Below, piece by piece: positions 1 through 11,412 of a stretch of DNA of 61,505 nucleotides. Position 1 is the first letter of the stretch. Every line of letters starts with the position of its first letter. Under the pieces are notes generated by a model. It saw nothing but the letters and a program-made list of their open reading frames with translations, had not been told where the DNA came from and did not search any database. Where the stretch lies: contig NZ_FQUK01000011.1 of NCBI RefSeq assembly GCF_900129205.1, positions 1 through 61,505 on the forward strand, in the 5' to 3' direction. The DNA is from Thermomonas hydrothermalis. Lineage in GTDB: Bacteria; Pseudomonadota; Gammaproteobacteria; Xanthomonadales; Xanthomonadaceae. The translations under genes were made by a program, and so were the position numbers.

Positions 1-134
1 AGATCCAGGCCGCCAAGGCCCGCGCCAAGGGCTATCGCACTGACGCCAACCTGATCGCCATCAGCTACCTGCTGTGCGCCAAGCTCAGGCATCTACCCCG
101 TCACCCTTGGCTCCATGCTCCCCATCAGACATGA
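1..134 (+). CDS. ISL3-family transposase, C-terminal fragment (runs off left edge)
   Basis: About 43 residues of the carboxyl end of a transposase are visible, reading from base 3 to a TGA at 132-134. The segment with IQAAKARAKGYRT near its start resembles the conserved tail of ISL3-family transposases, where a K-x-x-x-R-x-x-G-[YF]-R motif precedes the last hydrophobic helix. The rest of the gene lies outside the window. Support comes from the right window edge, which carries the amino end of an ISL3 transposase, and from the matching terminal inverted repeats at both edges. The DDE catalytic core is not in the window, so activity cannot be judged. Confidence 0.75.
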   Translation, partial: IQAAKARAKGYRTDANLIAISYLLCAKLRHLPRHPWLHAPHQT

Positions 135-135
135 A

Positions 136-163
136 CCGTTTCCACTGGAATCGCGATTGAGCC
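136..163 (-). repeat. IS terminal inverted repeat, right end (IRR)
   Basis: Read on the minus strand from 163 to 136, this roughly 28-bp segment begins GGCTCAATCGCG. It matches the left-end repeat at 61167-61193, which begins GGCTCCATCGCG, with further matches in a GTGGAA-ACGG block. The first 12 positions agree at 11. Confidence 0.75.
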
Positions 164-329
164 CTATTTCGACAAGCCCACCCAGTACGAGGTCCTCCGC
201 AAAATCGTGCCGCTGCTGGCGCCCGGCGGGCGCTTCTATGCCGGTCATTCGGAAAGCTTCACCCATGCGCTGGATCTGTTGCAGCCCTGCGGCCGCACGA
301 TCTACCGCGCCACCCGGGAGGCCGGATGA
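164..329 (+). pseudogene. cheR: cheR, 3' fragment interrupted by the IS (chemotaxis methyltransferase)
   Basis: The frame from 165 to the TGA at 327-329 encodes the last 54 residues of a CheR-type chemoreceptor glutamate methyltransferase. It starts YFDKPTQYEVLRK and contains LLAPGGRFYAGHSESF, the conserved strands after the N-V-x-I-Y-F-D motif of the SAM-dependent domain. Everything upstream of that motif has been separated by the IS that ends at 163. CheR normally transfers methyl groups from SAM to receptor glutamates, opposing CheB; the fragment lacks the SAM site. Its stop overlaps the cheD start in an ATGA, showing that an intact cheR-cheD-cheB operon existed before the insertion. Another cheR elsewhere in the genome cannot be excluded. 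Confidence 0.8.
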
Positions 330-928
330 ACGCCTCGTTCCCCTCCCCTGGCAGCGCCCCGCGCCCACCGGCCGGCAGTTATTACGACCCGGCGCTGGAT
401 GCACATGTGCTCAAGCTGTTGCCGGCGGAATGGAAGGTCTCGTCCGACGACGTGGCGCTGGCCACGGTGCTGGGCTCGTGCGTCGCAGCCTGCATGTATG
501 ACCCGCAGGCCAAAATCGGCGGGATGAACCACTTCATGCTGCCCGATGCCGCCCCCGGCGACGGCAGTGCCCGCTACGGCGCCCATGCCATGGAGCTTTT
601 GATCAACGGCATGCTCAAGAACGGCGCCTCCCGCAGCCGCCTGCAGGCCAAGGTGTTCGGCGGCGGCAACGTGCTGCCGGGCATGACCATAGACCCGATT
701 GGCACCCGCAACGCCAACTTCGTGCTGGAGTACCTCAAGGCCGAAGGCATCCCGATCCTGGGGCAGGACCTGGGCGGGACGCAGCCGCGCAAGGTGGTGT
801 TTTTCGTGCGTACCGGACGCACCCTGGTCAAACGGCTGCCGGCCGCTGGCGAGATCGCCCGGGTCGAACGCGACTATCGTAGCCGTCTCACCCAGACCCC
901 TGTGGCTGGTTCGGTGGAGTTGTTCTGA
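326..928 (+). CDS. cheD: Chemoreceptor glutamine deamidase CheD
   Basis: This 200-residue protein should deamidate specific glutamines of methyl-accepting chemotaxis proteins to glutamate in the cytoplasm, adjusting receptor gain. The catalytic cysteine is Cys52 in [14 protein letters not shown] and the catalytic histidine is His69 in GGMNHFMLP; the KVFGGGNVL and NFVLEYL segments are also typical of CheD. The start overlaps the last codons of the cheR remnant and the stop shares one base with the cheB start, so translation is coupled. With an IS now just upstream, expression must come from inside the IS or from a local promoter. The protein ends in GSVELF, very like the tail of the chemoreceptor two genes downstream. 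Confidence 0.93.
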   Translation: MNASFPSPGSAPRPPAGSYYDPALDAHVLKLLPAEWKVSSDDVALATVLGSCVAACMYDPQAKIGGMNHFMLPDAAPGDGSARYGAHAMELLINGMLKNGASRSRLQAKVFGGGNVLPGMTIDPIGTRNANFVLEYLKAEGIPILGQDLGGTQPRKVVFFVRTGRTLVKRLPAAGEIARVERDYRSRLTQTPVAGSVELF

Positions 929-1992
929 TGAATACCCAGATTCCGCAACGCCCCGGCAAAATCCGCGTCCTGATCATCGACGACTCGGCGCTGGTTCGGC
1001 AGGTTCTGACCGAAATCCTCTCCGCCGACCCGGCCATCGAGGTGGTCGGCGCTGCCCCCGACCCACTGGTCGCCCGGGAAAAGATCAAGCAGCTCAATCC
1101 CGACGTGCTCACCCTGGACGTCGAGATGCCACGCATGGACGGGCTGACCTTCCTGCAAAACCTGATGCGGCTGCGGCCGATGCCGGTGGTGATGGTGTCA
1201 TCGCTGACCGAAGCCGGCGCCCAGGTCACCCTGGATGCGCTCGCGCTGGGCGCGGTGGATTTCGTGACCAAGCCCAAACTGGACATCCAGCACGGCCTGA
1301 CCGGCTACGCGCAGGAGCTGCAGGAAAAGGTCAAACAGGCCGCACGCGCCCGGGTGACCCGCCTGCAACCCACTGCGGCGCCGCCGCCGACCAGCGTCAT
1401 CCAGTACCGCACCACCGACCGCCTGATCGCCATCGGCGCCTCCACCGGCGGCACCGAAGCCATCCGTGTCGTCCTCGAGCGCATGCCCGCCGATGCCCCG
1501 GCCATCGTCATCACCCAGCACATCCCACCCGCCTTCAGCAAACCGTTTGCCGAGCGCCTGAACAAACACAGCCGGATGACCGTGGTGCATGCCGAGGACG
1601 ACATGCCGATCCTGGCCGGCCATGCCTACGTCGCCCCCGGCGGCCTGCACCTGCGGGTGCAACGCAGCGGCGCGCGCTGGCGCTGCCGGCTGGGCGATGA
1701 CGAGCCGATCCGGCTGCACCGCCCGAGCGTGGATGCGCTGTTCGAATCGGTGGCCAGCGCGGCCGGCGCCAATGCCAGCGCCGCCCTGCTCACCGGGATG
1801 GGCGACGATGGCGCGCGCGGGCTGCTGGCCCTGCGCAAAGCTGGCGCTGCAACCATCGTCCAGGACGAGGCCACCAGCGTGGTGTGGGGCATGCCCGGTG
1901 CCGCCTACACCCTCGGCGCCGCCCAACAGGTGCTGCCGCTGACGCAAATCGCCGACGCCCTGCTGGCGAGCACCATGCAGGGGGCGGCGTGA
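928..1992 (+). CDS. cheB: Chemotaxis response regulator protein-glutamate methylesterase CheB
   Basis: This 354-residue two-domain protein removes receptor methyl groups and deamidates receptor glutamines when phosphorylated by CheA. The receiver domain (about 12-130) has the acidic pair Asp18/Asp19, phosphoacceptor Asp64 in [12 protein letters not shown] and Lys115 in FVTKP. A linker of about 30 residues leads to the methylesterase domain (about 163-350), with catalytic Ser172 in [10 protein letters not shown], His198 in ITQHIPPAF and Asp294 in [10 protein letters not shown]. Length and layout match the family. The ATG shares a base with the cheD stop. With cheR broken, demethylation would be unopposed unless another cheR exists. 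Confidence 0.95.
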   Translation: MNTQIPQRPGKIRVLIIDDSALVRQVLTEILSADPAIEVVGAAPDPLVAREKIKQLNPDVLTLDVEMPRMDGLTFLQNLMRLRPMPVVMVSSLTEAGAQVTLDALALGAVDFVTKPKLDIQHGLTGYAQELQEKVKQAARARVTRLQPTAAPPPTSVIQYRTTDRLIAIGASTGGTEAIRVVLERMPADAPAIVITQHIPPAFSKPFAERLNKHSRMTVVHAEDDMPILAGHAYVAPGGLHLRVQRSGARWRCRLGDDEPIRLHRPSVDALFESVASAAGANASAALLTGMGDDGARGLLALRKAGAATIVQDEATSVVWGMPGAAYTLGAAQQVLPLTQIADALLASTMQGAA

Positions 1993-2078
1993 TGCCGCCA
2001 GTGCCCAGATTGCCAAGCCGCTAAAGAAGGCACCCAACGCTGCCGTTAATCCAGGTACGCAAGACACCGAGATCGACG

Positions 2079-3251
2079 ATGGAACCCCGCACACTGCTTC
2101 GTATCGCCGCCCCTTTGCTGCTGACAGTTCTGCTCATGCTGGCCGAGCTGCTGGCCTGGCCGCTGCCCCTGCGACTGGCGCTGGTGGTGACCACGGCGTT
2201 GGCGTGGGGGGTGGTGGTCTGGCGCCACCTGCCCAGCAAGGCTGAGACGCAGCGACTGCACGACCACGCCCGCCTGCTGGATGAGCTGCGCGGCTTCGTC
2301 GGTAACGAAATCGACGGGACCCACAACGAAATCAACCGCACCCGCGCCCTGATCCGAGATTCGGTGGCCAGGCTCGGCATGAGCTTTGAAGCCGTCAACC
2401 GCAAATCACGCGAGCAGAGCACCGTGGTGGCGCGGCTGGTCGAACGCACCGGCGAGGACAGCGGCTCGATCGACATCACCCGCTTTGCCCAGCAGGCTGC
2501 ACAGCAGGTCGAGCAGCTGGTGCAGGTGCTAGAAGAAGCCAGCACCCAGAACGGCGTGACCGTTTCCCACATCGACGCCATGGCCGGACACCTGGATGGC
2601 ATCTTCTCGCTGCTGGAAGACGTCAAGTCGATTGCCGACCAGACCAACCTGCTAGCGCTCAACGCTGCCATCGAAGCGGCCCGCGCCGGTGACGCCGGAC
2701 GCGGCTTTGCGGTGGTGGCCGACGAGGTGCGCAACCTGTCCGAGCGCAGCACCGCCTTCAACGAGCAGATCCGCAAGCTGGTGCACAGCTCCAAGGACGC
2801 CATCGCCAAAGTGCGCGAGACCGTCTCGCAGATGGCGTCGCGCGATATCGAGCGGGTGCGCACGGCTCGTGCGGAATCGGCGGCCATGCTGGAACGGGTG
2901 GACGTGATCCAGCGCAGCCTGGGCAACAGCGTGCGGGAAATCGCCGATTGCGGTCGGGCGATCGACGCCTCGGTGGCCGAGGCCGTGCGCTCGCTGCAGT
3001 TCGAGGACATCGCCACCCAGGCGCTGGGCGCCGCCGACATCCACCTGCAACGGCTGACACAGATCAACAACGAAGCCATCGCCCTGCATGATCTGCTGAA
3101 GCGCAGTCACGGCTTCCAGGATGAGGAAATGGAAAAGGCGCTGGCGCGCATCAGCAACCGCATCAACCAGATGCGCGGCGAGTGGGAGCGCCCGCCACAC
3201 AAGCCGGTCTCCCAGGAAAACATGAGCCCCGGCGGTATCGAACTGTTCTGA
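2079..3251 (+). CDS. Methyl-accepting chemotaxis protein without periplasmic domain
   Basis: This 390-residue chemoreceptor begins with two closely spaced hydrophobic segments (about 8-26 and 29-47) with almost no periplasmic loop. The remaining 340 residues form the cytoplasmic coiled-coil signalling domain. The hairpin tip is intact and canonical ([20 protein letters not shown], then [18 protein letters not shown]), so coupling to CheA/CheW is expected. No PAS, HAMP or other sensor domain is recognisable, so it probably senses through the membrane or cytoplasm, or works with another receptor. The C-terminus is GGIELF, resembling a flexible CheR/CheB-tethering pentapeptide. It lies 86 bp after cheB in the same direction and is followed by a terminator, so it is probably the last gene of the transcript. 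Confidence 0.9.
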   Translation: MEPRTLLRIAAPLLLTVLLMLAELLAWPLPLRLALVVTTALAWGVVVWRHLPSKAETQRLHDHARLLDELRGFVGNEIDGTHNEINRTRALIRDSVARLGMSFEAVNRKSREQSTVVARLVERTGEDSGSIDITRFAQQAAQQVEQLVQVLEEASTQNGVTVSHIDAMAGHLDGIFSLLEDVKSIADQTNLLALNAAIEAARAGDAGRGFAVVADEVRNLSERSTAFNEQIRKLVHSSKDAIAKVRETVSQMASRDIERVRTARAESAAMLERVDVIQRSLGNSVREIADCGRAIDASVAEAVRSLQFEDIATQALGAADIHLQRLTQINNEAIALHDLLKRSHGFQDEEMEKALARISNRINQMRGEWERPPHKPVSQENMSPGGIELF

Positions 3252-3289
3252 CCAACGTCACGCAAGCCCCTCCCCTTGTGAAGTGACGC

Positions 3290-3317
3290 AATCCCGGCCT
3301 CCGGCCGGGATTTTTTT
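3290..3317 (+). terminator. Rho-independent terminator after the chemotaxis genes
   Basis: A 10-bp stem (aatcccggcc, loop tcc, ggccgggatt) is followed by an unbroken T run at 3311-3317. It lies 38 bp past the chemoreceptor stop and ahead of the convergent rarA gene. Confidence 0.9.
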
Positions 3318-3351
3318 GTTCCGCCCTGCCCGACCTGCGGCTGACGCCGGG

Positions 3352-4701
3352 TCAGCGCTGCGCAGCCCGCGCCTGCGCACGCGCTGCACGCAGGGCGTCG
3401 AGCTTTTCTTTGAGCCTGGCCTCAATCCCACGCTCGCTGGGGTTGTAATAGACGCGCTCGCCTAAAGCCTCTGGGAAGCCGGTCTGGGTCAGTGCCACGC
3501 CGCCTTCCACGTCATGGTCGTACTGGTAATCACGGCCGTAGCCCAGCCCCTTCATCAGCCCGGTGGGGGCATTGCGCAGATGCAAGGGCACCGGCTGGCT
3601 GCCGTGGGCCTGAACATCGGCACGGGCGGTGTTCCAGGCCCGGTAGGCGGCATTGGACTTGGCGGTGCTGGCCAGGTACAGGGTCAGCTGGGCCAGCGCC
3701 AGCTCCCCTTCCGGTGCGCCAAGCCGGTCATACGCCTCCCAGGCGTCGATCGCCATCGCCAAGGCGCGTGGGTCGGCCAGGCCGATATCCTCCACCGCCA
3801 TTCGGGTCAGCCGACGCGCGAGATAAGCCGGATCGGCGCCGCCGTCCAGCATCCGCGCCAACCAGTACAGGGCGGCATCCGGGTTGGAGCTGCGCACGCA
3901 CTTGTGCAGGGCCGAAATCTGGTCGTAGAACACATCGCCGCCCTTGTCGAACCGGCGGGTGCGGTCGGCCAGCACCTGTTGCAGAGTGGCCTCGGTGATC
4001 ACCCCGCCCTCGTGCTCGGCGAGATCGGCGGCGATTTCCAGCAGGGTCAGGGCGCGCCGCACGTCGCCATCGGCCGCCTGGGCGATCTGCTCCAGCAAGG
4101 CCGGCGCCACGGTCAGGCCACGTCCCCCCAGGCCACGCTCGCGATCGTCCAGCGCCCGTTGCAAGGCCTGCACGATGGCCGCCACCGCCACCGGCTCCAG
4201 CACATGGACCCGGCAACGCGACAACAGCGCCGAGTTCAGCTCAAAGGACGGGTTTTCGGTGGTGGCACCGACAAATACGATGGTGCCGCGCTCGATATGC
4301 GGCAGGAAGGCATCCTGCTGCGCCTTGTTGAACCGGTGCACCTCGTCCACGAACAGCAGCGTGCGCACGCCGCTTTCGAAGCGGGCCTGCGCCCGGGCCA
4401 GCACCTCGCGCACCTGCGGCAGCCCGGCCAGCACGGCCGAGATGGCCTCGAACTCGGCCTGAGCATGGCGCGCCAACAGCAGCGCCAGAGTGGTTTTGCC
4501 GCACCCCGGCGGCCCCCACAGGATCATCGAATGGATCCGCCCGGCCTCCACCGCCCGGCGCAGTGCCGAGCCTGACGCCAGCAGGCGCGGCTGTCCCACC
4601 ATCTCGTCCAGGCTGCGTGGCCGCATCCGCTCGGCCAGTGGTTGCAGGCCTTGCGCCTCGGTTTGCAGCAGGTCGGCGGCGGGCTCAGGCGGACGGGACA
4701 T
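3352..4701 (-). CDS. rarA: Replication-associated recombination protein A (RarA/MgsA)
   Basis: This 449-residue AAA+ ATPase acts at stalled replication forks and on gaps, alongside SSB and the clamp loader. Walker A is GPPGCGKTT (about residues 64-72), Walker B with its extension is LLFVDEVHRFNKAQQDAF, and sensor 1 is FVGATTENPSFELN. The C-terminal tetramerisation region includes CVRSSNPDAALYWLARML. Length matches the family. It is the third gene of a leftward ftsK-lolA-rarA run, the order seen in many gammaproteobacteria, starting 23 bp after the lolA stop. No internal promoter stands out. Confidence 0.96.
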   Translation of the reverse strand: MSRPPEPAADLLQTEAQGLQPLAERMRPRSLDEMVGQPRLLASGSALRRAVEAGRIHSMILWGPPGCGKTTLALLLARHAQAEFEAISAVLAGLPQVREVLARAQARFESGVRTLLFVDEVHRFNKAQQDAFLPHIERGTIVFVGATTENPSFELNSALLSRCRVHVLEPVAVAAIVQALQRALDDRERGLGGRGLTVAPALLEQIAQAADGDVRRALTLLEIAADLAEHEGGVITEATLQQVLADRTRRFDKGGDVFYDQISALHKCVRSSNPDAALYWLARMLDGGADPAYLARRLTRMAVEDIGLADPRALAMAIDAWEAYDRLGAPEGELALAQLTLYLASTAKSNAAYRAWNTARADVQAHGSQPVPLHLRNAPTGLMKGLGYGRDYQYDHDVEGGVALTQTGFPEALGERVYYNPSERGIEARLKEKLDALRAARAQARAAQR

Positions 4702-4724
4702 GTCCGGATTCTACCTGTCCGGCG

Positions 4725-5354
4725 TCAATCACCACCGATCACGTCCACGCCCTTGGGCGGCGTGAAGCGGAAGGTATCGGCGGCAAATGCCGGGTTGCGC
4801 CGCCAGCCGGAAAAGTGGATCACAGTGCGTTGACCCAGCGCGTCGGTGTATTCCAGCTGCCGCAACTGATCGCCTGCAAAGCCGAGCCGGGCCGACTTGA
4901 ACGCTGCGTCGGCCTTGAGGGGCGCGATCTCCAGCCAGTCCAACCCGTCCTGGCTGGGCAGCTCGCGCACCTGATAGTCACGTTCTAGCCGGGCCGGTTC
5001 GAGCAACAACGCCAGCGGGCTCCCCGACTCCTCGACGCCCTGCGGGCGCTTGCTCACCTGGTTGAGGTCGGGTTCGTACACCCAGACCGTGCGACCATCG
5101 GCCAGCACCAGCTGCGCATAGGGCGCCTGTGCTTCCCAGCGCAACCGGTTCGGTGCCGCGAGCGCCACTCGCCCCTGGGTGCTTTCTTTGGGGCGGCCGC
5201 GGGCGTCGAACACCTGCTGCCTGAACTGCCCGTCCAGCCCTTTCAGGCCGGCCGTGAACGCCTGCAGCGCTTCACGTGCGCCGGCCCAGGCAGTGCCGGT
5301 CACACCCAGCGCCAACAGCAACAACGCAGAACCCAAAACGCGGTGGGGACGCAT
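4725..5354 (-). CDS. lolA: Outer membrane lipoprotein carrier protein LolA
   Basis: This periplasmic chaperone takes lipoproteins from the LolCDE-type ABC transporter to LolB at the outer membrane. The start at 5354 is chosen because MRPHRVLGSALLLLALGV then gives a clean signal peptide with cleavage after AWA-G; an upstream in-frame ATG at 5441 would add 29 residues that spoil it. The mature part has typical LolA features: LDGQFRQQVFD, the PNRLRWEAQAPYAQLVLADG sheet, VWVYEPDLNQVSKRP, and a closing FRFTPPKGVDVIGG. The precursor is 209 residues. The partner transporter genes lolC and lolD are also in this window (37.2-39.2 kb). Confidence 0.94.
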   Translation of the reverse strand: MRPHRVLGSALLLLALGVTGTAWAGAREALQAFTAGLKGLDGQFRQQVFDARGRPKESTQGRVALAAPNRLRWEAQAPYAQLVLADGRTVWVYEPDLNQVSKRPQGVEESGSPLALLLEPARLERDYQVRELPSQDGLDWLEIAPLKADAAFKSARLGFAGDQLRQLEYTDALGQRTVIHFSGWRRNPAFAADTFRFTPPKGVDVIGGD

Positions 5355-5446
5355 CGGAACAAGCCTCCAGACGTGGAAACACACCGGCACGAGTGTGTCG
5401 ACAGCCGGCTGAATGCCGGCGGGACGAGGATACGGGCGCACGCCGA

Positions 5447-7819
5447 TCAGGCCCGTGGCGGCGGCGGCGGTGCCAGCACCCGGCGATCGCCGTTGTGCTC
5501 GGGCGGGCTGACGATGCCCGCTGCTTCCATCGCCTCGATCAGGCGTGCAGCGCGGTTGTAGCCGATCTTCAACCGTCGCTGCACCCCGGAAATGGAGGCG
5601 CGGCGGGTCTCGGTGACGATCTGCACCGCCTGGTCGTACAGCGGATCGGCTTCCGGGTCGTCGCTGACCGCCACTTCCGGCAGACCATTGGCGCCGACGC
5701 TGGTGCCGTCGTACAGGGTCTGCGCCTCTTCCAGCACGCCCTGGATGTAGTCCGGCCCACCGCTCTGCTTGAGAAACTCCACCACCCGGTGCACTTCTTC
5801 GTCTGAAACGAAAGCGCCGTGCACGCGCTCGGGCATGGCGGTGCCGGGCGGCAGGTACAGCATGTCGCCATTGCCCAGCAGGGTCTCGGCGCCAGACTGG
5901 TCGAGGATGGTTCGGCTGTCGATCTTGCTGGACACCTGAAAGGCGATGCGGGTGGGGATGTTGGCCTTGATCAAGCCGGTGATCACGTCCACGCTGGGCC
6001 GCTGGGTGGCCAGGATCAGGTGAATGCCGGCCGCGCGCGCTTTCTGCGCCAACCGGGCGATCAGCTCTTCCACCTTCTTGCCGACGATCATCATCATGTC
6101 GGCAAATTCATCGATGAACACGACGATGAACGGCAGCGGCTCCAGCGTCGGCGGCGCGTCCGGCGCCTCCGGGTTGGCGCGGAACAACGGATCCACCAGC
6201 GGCTGGCCGGCCTCGATGGCGTCCTTGACCTTTTTGTTGAACCCGGCCAGGTTGCGCACGCCGACCGCGCTCATCAGCTTGTAACGGCGTTCCATTTCCG
6301 CCACGCACCAGCGCAGGCCATTGGCCGCCTCTTTCATGTCGGTGACCACTGGCGCCAGCAGATGCGGGATGCCCTGATACACCGACAGCTCCAGCATCTT
6401 GGGGTCGATCATCAGCATTCGCACGTCGCGGGCCGAGGCCTTGTACAGCAGCGACAACACCATGGCATTGACCGCCACCGACTTGCCGGAGCCGGTGGTG
6501 CCGGCCACCAGCAGGTGCGGCATGCGCGCCAGATCGGCCACGATCGGCTTGCCGGCGATGTCCTTGCCCAGCGCCAGGGTCAGCGGGCTTGCGGACTTGT
6601 CGTATTCCTTCGAGCGCAGCAGCTCGGACAGGTAGATCATCTCCCGGTGCGTGTTGGGAATCTCAAGACCAATCACCGACTTGCCAGGGATGACATCGAC
6701 CACCCGCACCGACTTCACCGACAGCCCGCGGGCGATGTCCTTGTCGAGCGAGGAAATCTGGCTGACTTTGACGCCCGGCGCCGGCTCGATCTCGAACCGG
6801 GTGATCACCGGCCCCGGATAGGCCCCGACCACCTGCGCCTCGATCCGGAAATCGCGCAGCTTGAATTCGATCTGGCGCGACAGCGTCTCCAGCGTCTGCG
6901 TGTCATACCCCTTGGGCTGGGGCTTGGGATCATCCAGCAGCGCCAGCGGCGGCAACCCGTTGGGATCGGCGGCGGCAAACAGCGGGATCTGCTGCTCGCG
7001 CTTGGCACGCTCACTCTTCTCCACCGTCGGCGCAGCGGGCGGCTCGATCTTGACCTTCTCGCGCTGCTGGCGCTGTTCGCTATCGGTCTTGCGCGCCACC
7101 TCGCGCTGCTCGCGCAGGCTGCGCACCTGCTGCCACTCCGCCGCCTGCTGCGCACCACGGCGAGTGAGGCGCGCAAACAGCCCGGGCAAGGCCAGCACCA
7201 AGCCGCCCAGCCGGTCCATCACCCACAACCAGGACAGCCCGGTGGCCAGCGTGATCGACACCAGCAGCAGGCTGATCAGAAACAGATTGGCCCCGACCGG
7301 GCCAAACAGCATCAGTAGCGAGTTGGCCGCCAGCCGCCCCAGCACGCCGCCGCTGCCGGCGGCCAGATCATTGCCACCGGCAAAGCGCTGGGCCAGAAAG
7401 CCGCAGGCGGCCACCAGAAACCCGACGATCCCCACCAGCCGCAGGGCCGGGCCCAGATCGGCCTGGCCGTCGCCGTCCTCATCCATCCCAAACAGCGCGA
7501 TCCAGGCGATCGCCGCCAGGATGAACGGCAGCAGGAACGCCACATAGCCGCACAAAAACAGCAAAAAGCTGGAGATCCACGCGCCCGCCAGCCCACCCCA
7601 GTTGTGCAACGGGGCCAGGACGCTGGGGTCGCGGTCAAAGCCCGGATCCTGCGGCGACCAGCTGACCAGACAGGCCAGTAGATACAACAGGGCCGGGGCG
7701 ATGGTGATCAGGGCAAAATCCCGCCACAACCGATGCCGGCGCAGAGACGTCCCTGCGTCGGCACGGATCGGACGGGATTTACGGGCGGCCCGGCCCGCCT
7801 CGGATGTCGCGTTGGCCAC
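5447..7819 (-). CDS. ftsK: DNA translocase FtsK
   Basis: This 790-residue septum-associated DNA pump coordinates cell division with chromosome dimer resolution at dif by XerCD. The N-terminal quarter carries hydrophobic segments (from about residue 36 to 200), followed by a short, charged, Arg/Gln-rich linker. The motor domain has Walker [15 protein letters not shown] and Walker [16 protein letters not shown]. The winged-helix gamma domain, which reads KOPS sites, occupies the last 70 residues and includes [19 protein letters not shown]. Several homologues have a much longer linker; this one is compact. It lies upstream of lolA and rarA on the same strand. The 45 bp before the start contain a TACTAT that could be a -10 element. 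Confidence 0.96.
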   Translation of the reverse strand: MANATSEAGRAARKSRPIRADAGTSLRRHRLWRDFALITIAPALLYLLACLVSWSPQDPGFDRDPSVLAPLHNWGGLAGAWISSFLLFLCGYVAFLLPFILAAIAWIALFGMDEDGDGQADLGPALRLVGIVGFLVAACGFLAQRFAGGNDLAAGSGGVLGRLAANSLLMLFGPVGANLFLISLLLVSITLATGLSWLWVMDRLGGLVLALPGLFARLTRRGAQQAAEWQQVRSLREQREVARKTDSEQRQQREKVKIEPPAAPTVEKSERAKREQQIPLFAAADPNGLPPLALLDDPKPQPKGYDTQTLETLSRQIEFKLRDFRIEAQVVGAYPGPVITRFEIEPAPGVKVSQISSLDKDIARGLSVKSVRVVDVIPGKSVIGLEIPNTHREMIYLSELLRSKEYDKSASPLTLALGKDIAGKPIVADLARMPHLLVAGTTGSGKSVAVNAMVLSLLYKASARDVRMLMIDPKMLELSVYQGIPHLLAPVVTDMKEAANGLRWCVAEMERRYKLMSAVGVRNLAGFNKKVKDAIEAGQPLVDPLFRANPEAPDAPPTLEPLPFIVVFIDEFADMMMIVGKKVEELIARLAQKARAAGIHLILATQRPSVDVITGLIKANIPTRIAFQVSSKIDSRTILDQSGAETLLGNGDMLYLPPGTAMPERVHGAFVSDEEVHRVVEFLKQSGGPDYIQGVLEEAQTLYDGTSVGANGLPEVAVSDDPEADPLYDQAVQIVTETRRASISGVQRRLKIGYNRAARLIEAMEAAGIVSPPEHNGDRRVLAPPPPPRA

Positions 7820-7864
7820 CTGCGATCAGACCTCAGGAAGTGCTCCCAGGTCTTTGATAGTACG

Positions 7865-10038
<2,174 letters not shown>

Positions 10039-10051
10039 GCACACACACGGC

Positions 10052-10810
10052 ATGAGCAGGCGTATCGTCGAACTCTCCCCTGACCCGGACGCGCCATTCC
10101 CGCCGGTGGACTGGGCGCTGCGTGACCCCGATGGCCTGCTGGCCGTCGGGGGCGACCTGTCTCCCACCCGCTTTCTCAATGCCTACCGCAACGGCATTTT
10201 CCCCTGGTTTTCCGAAGGTGAGCCGATCCTCTGGTGGAGCCCGTCGCAGCGTGCGGTGTTTCGCACCGATGGCGTGCATCTGGCCCATCGCCTGCGCAGA
10301 CGGCTGCGGAACAGCGGCTGGACGGTGCGCGCCGATACCGCCTTCGCCGAGGTGGTGGCCGGATGTGCAGCCCCGCGCCCGGGCCAACACGGCACCTGGA
10401 TCACCGCCGGAATGCAGGCGGCCTACCAGCACCTGCACGCACTCGGGCATGCACACAGCATCGAAGTGCTGGATGCCGATGGTCAGTTGATCGGCGGCCT
10501 GTTCGGGCTGTCCTTCGGCCGGATGTTCTGCGCCGACAGCATGTACTCCGCCGTGTCCGGCGCTTCCTCGCTGGCACTGGCCGCACTGGCATGGCGGCTG
10601 CGCGACTGGGGCTGGCCACTGATCGATGCCCAGGTTCCCAATGCCCACACGCAACGGCTGGGCGTGGATATCTGGCCGCGCCCGCGCTATCTGGCCGCAC
10701 TGACGGAACTGCGCGATGCGCCGGGGCTGTCGCAGCCATGGTCTGACGCCTTCGGCCATTGGTCTGCCGCACAGGTGTGTCCACTCTTGCCCCACGCACC
10801 TGCCGCCTGA
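10052..10810 (+). CDS. aat: Leucyl/phenylalanyl-tRNA--protein transferase
   Basis: This 252-residue enzyme of the N-degron pathway transfers Leu or Phe from aminoacyl-tRNA to proteins with N-terminal Arg or Lys, marking them for ClpAPS. Family blocks are complete: FPPVDWALRDPDGLLAVGGD, YRNGIFPWFSEGEPILWWSP, TWITAGMQAAYQHLHALG, HSIEV, GGLFGLSFGRMFCADSMYS and IDAQVPNAHTQRLG. It starts 13 bp after trxB and precedes infA, the order known from gammaproteobacteria, though without the cydDC genes found between trxB and aat in enterics. Confidence 0.96.
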   Translation: MSRRIVELSPDPDAPFPPVDWALRDPDGLLAVGGDLSPTRFLNAYRNGIFPWFSEGEPILWWSPSQRAVFRTDGVHLAHRLRRRLRNSGWTVRADTAFAEVVAGCAAPRPGQHGTWITAGMQAAYQHLHALGHAHSIEVLDADGQLIGGLFGLSFGRMFCADSMYSAVSGASSLALAALAWRLRDWGWPLIDAQVPNAHTQRLGVDIWPRPRYLAALTELRDAPGLSQPWSDAFGHWSAAQVCPLLPHAPAA

Positions 10811-10947
10811 GCCATCGCTTCACCCTGCTTGTTTTTGCAAGCCCTGCGATGGCATGGCACAATGCTTGGCTTGCAGGCAGGCGCAACCCTGCCTGCACGT
10901 TTTCTCAACCGACATGCCCCACCTGACCAGGACGCTCCGGCACCCAC

Positions 10948-11166
10948 ATGGCGAAAGACGACGTCATCGAATTCGAAGGTACGGTTACCGAAACCCTTCC
11001 GAACACCATGTTCCGGGTCAAGCTGGAAAACGGCCACGAAATCATCGCCCACATCTCCGGCCGGATGCGCAAGAACTACATCCGCATCCTGACCGGCGAC
11101 CGGGTCAAGGTGGAGATGACCCCGTACGATCTCACCAAGGGCCGCATCACCTACCGGCACCGCTGA
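10948..11166 (+). CDS. infA: Translation initiation factor IF-1
   Basis: This 72-residue S1-like OB-fold protein binds the ribosomal A site of the 30S subunit during initiation. The sequence is near-canonical for the family: [44 protein letters not shown], and the ending [12 protein letters not shown]. It is separated from aat by 137 bp, enough for its own promoter, and is followed by a strong terminator, so it probably also forms a single-gene transcript. Confidence 0.98.
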   Translation: MAKDDVIEFEGTVTETLPNTMFRVKLENGHEIIAHISGRMRKNYIRILTGDRVKVEMTPYDLTKGRITYRHR

Positions 11167-11197
11167 CGCCACACGCGTCCTGCCAGCCTGTGAGGTT

Positions 11198-11226
11198 CAA
11201 AAAGCGCCCCATCCGGGGCGTTTTTC
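11198..11226 (+). terminator. Rho-independent terminator after infA
   Basis: The stem cgcccc/ggggcg with loop atcc is flanked by an A run on the left and a T run (11221-11225) on the right. It can therefore end transcription in either direction, but the only adjacent gene reading into it is infA. Confidence 0.88.
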
Positions 11227-11412
11227 GTGTTTCCCCCACATGACCGCTTGCCGACGGTCTTGCCGTAGCGTATGAAGCATGAACCGGCTTCGTACAGGAC
11301 ATGCGTGACCAGGGACGGTGCGGTCTGACACCCCACTCAAGGAGTGGCACCGCGCTGCCGAAAACGATGCTGTGGCACGCCTGTGGCGTGCCCCTGCCCA
11401 AGGGATCATGCC

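Larger units (their letters stand above)
1..163 (+). mobile_element. ISL3-family insertion sequence, right (3') end
   Basis: The element enters from outside the window and ends at about base 163, where the terminal repeat GGCTCAATCGCG (read on the minus strand from 163) stops and cheR coding sequence begins. Its transposase reads rightward, toward cheD. The eight bases just outside (164-171, ctatttcg) are the expected target-duplication position for an 8-bp-duplicating ISL3 element; the other duplicate would lie outside the window. Boundaries are inferred from the repeat match and from the point where CheR homology begins. Confidence 0.75.

Noticed and set aside
11344-11412. Upstream ATG start for the GGDEF-EAL protein
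   Set aside because: The extra 23 residues are Cys/Arg/Pro-rich and precede a GTG that has a good ribosome-binding site and leads directly to the membrane helix.
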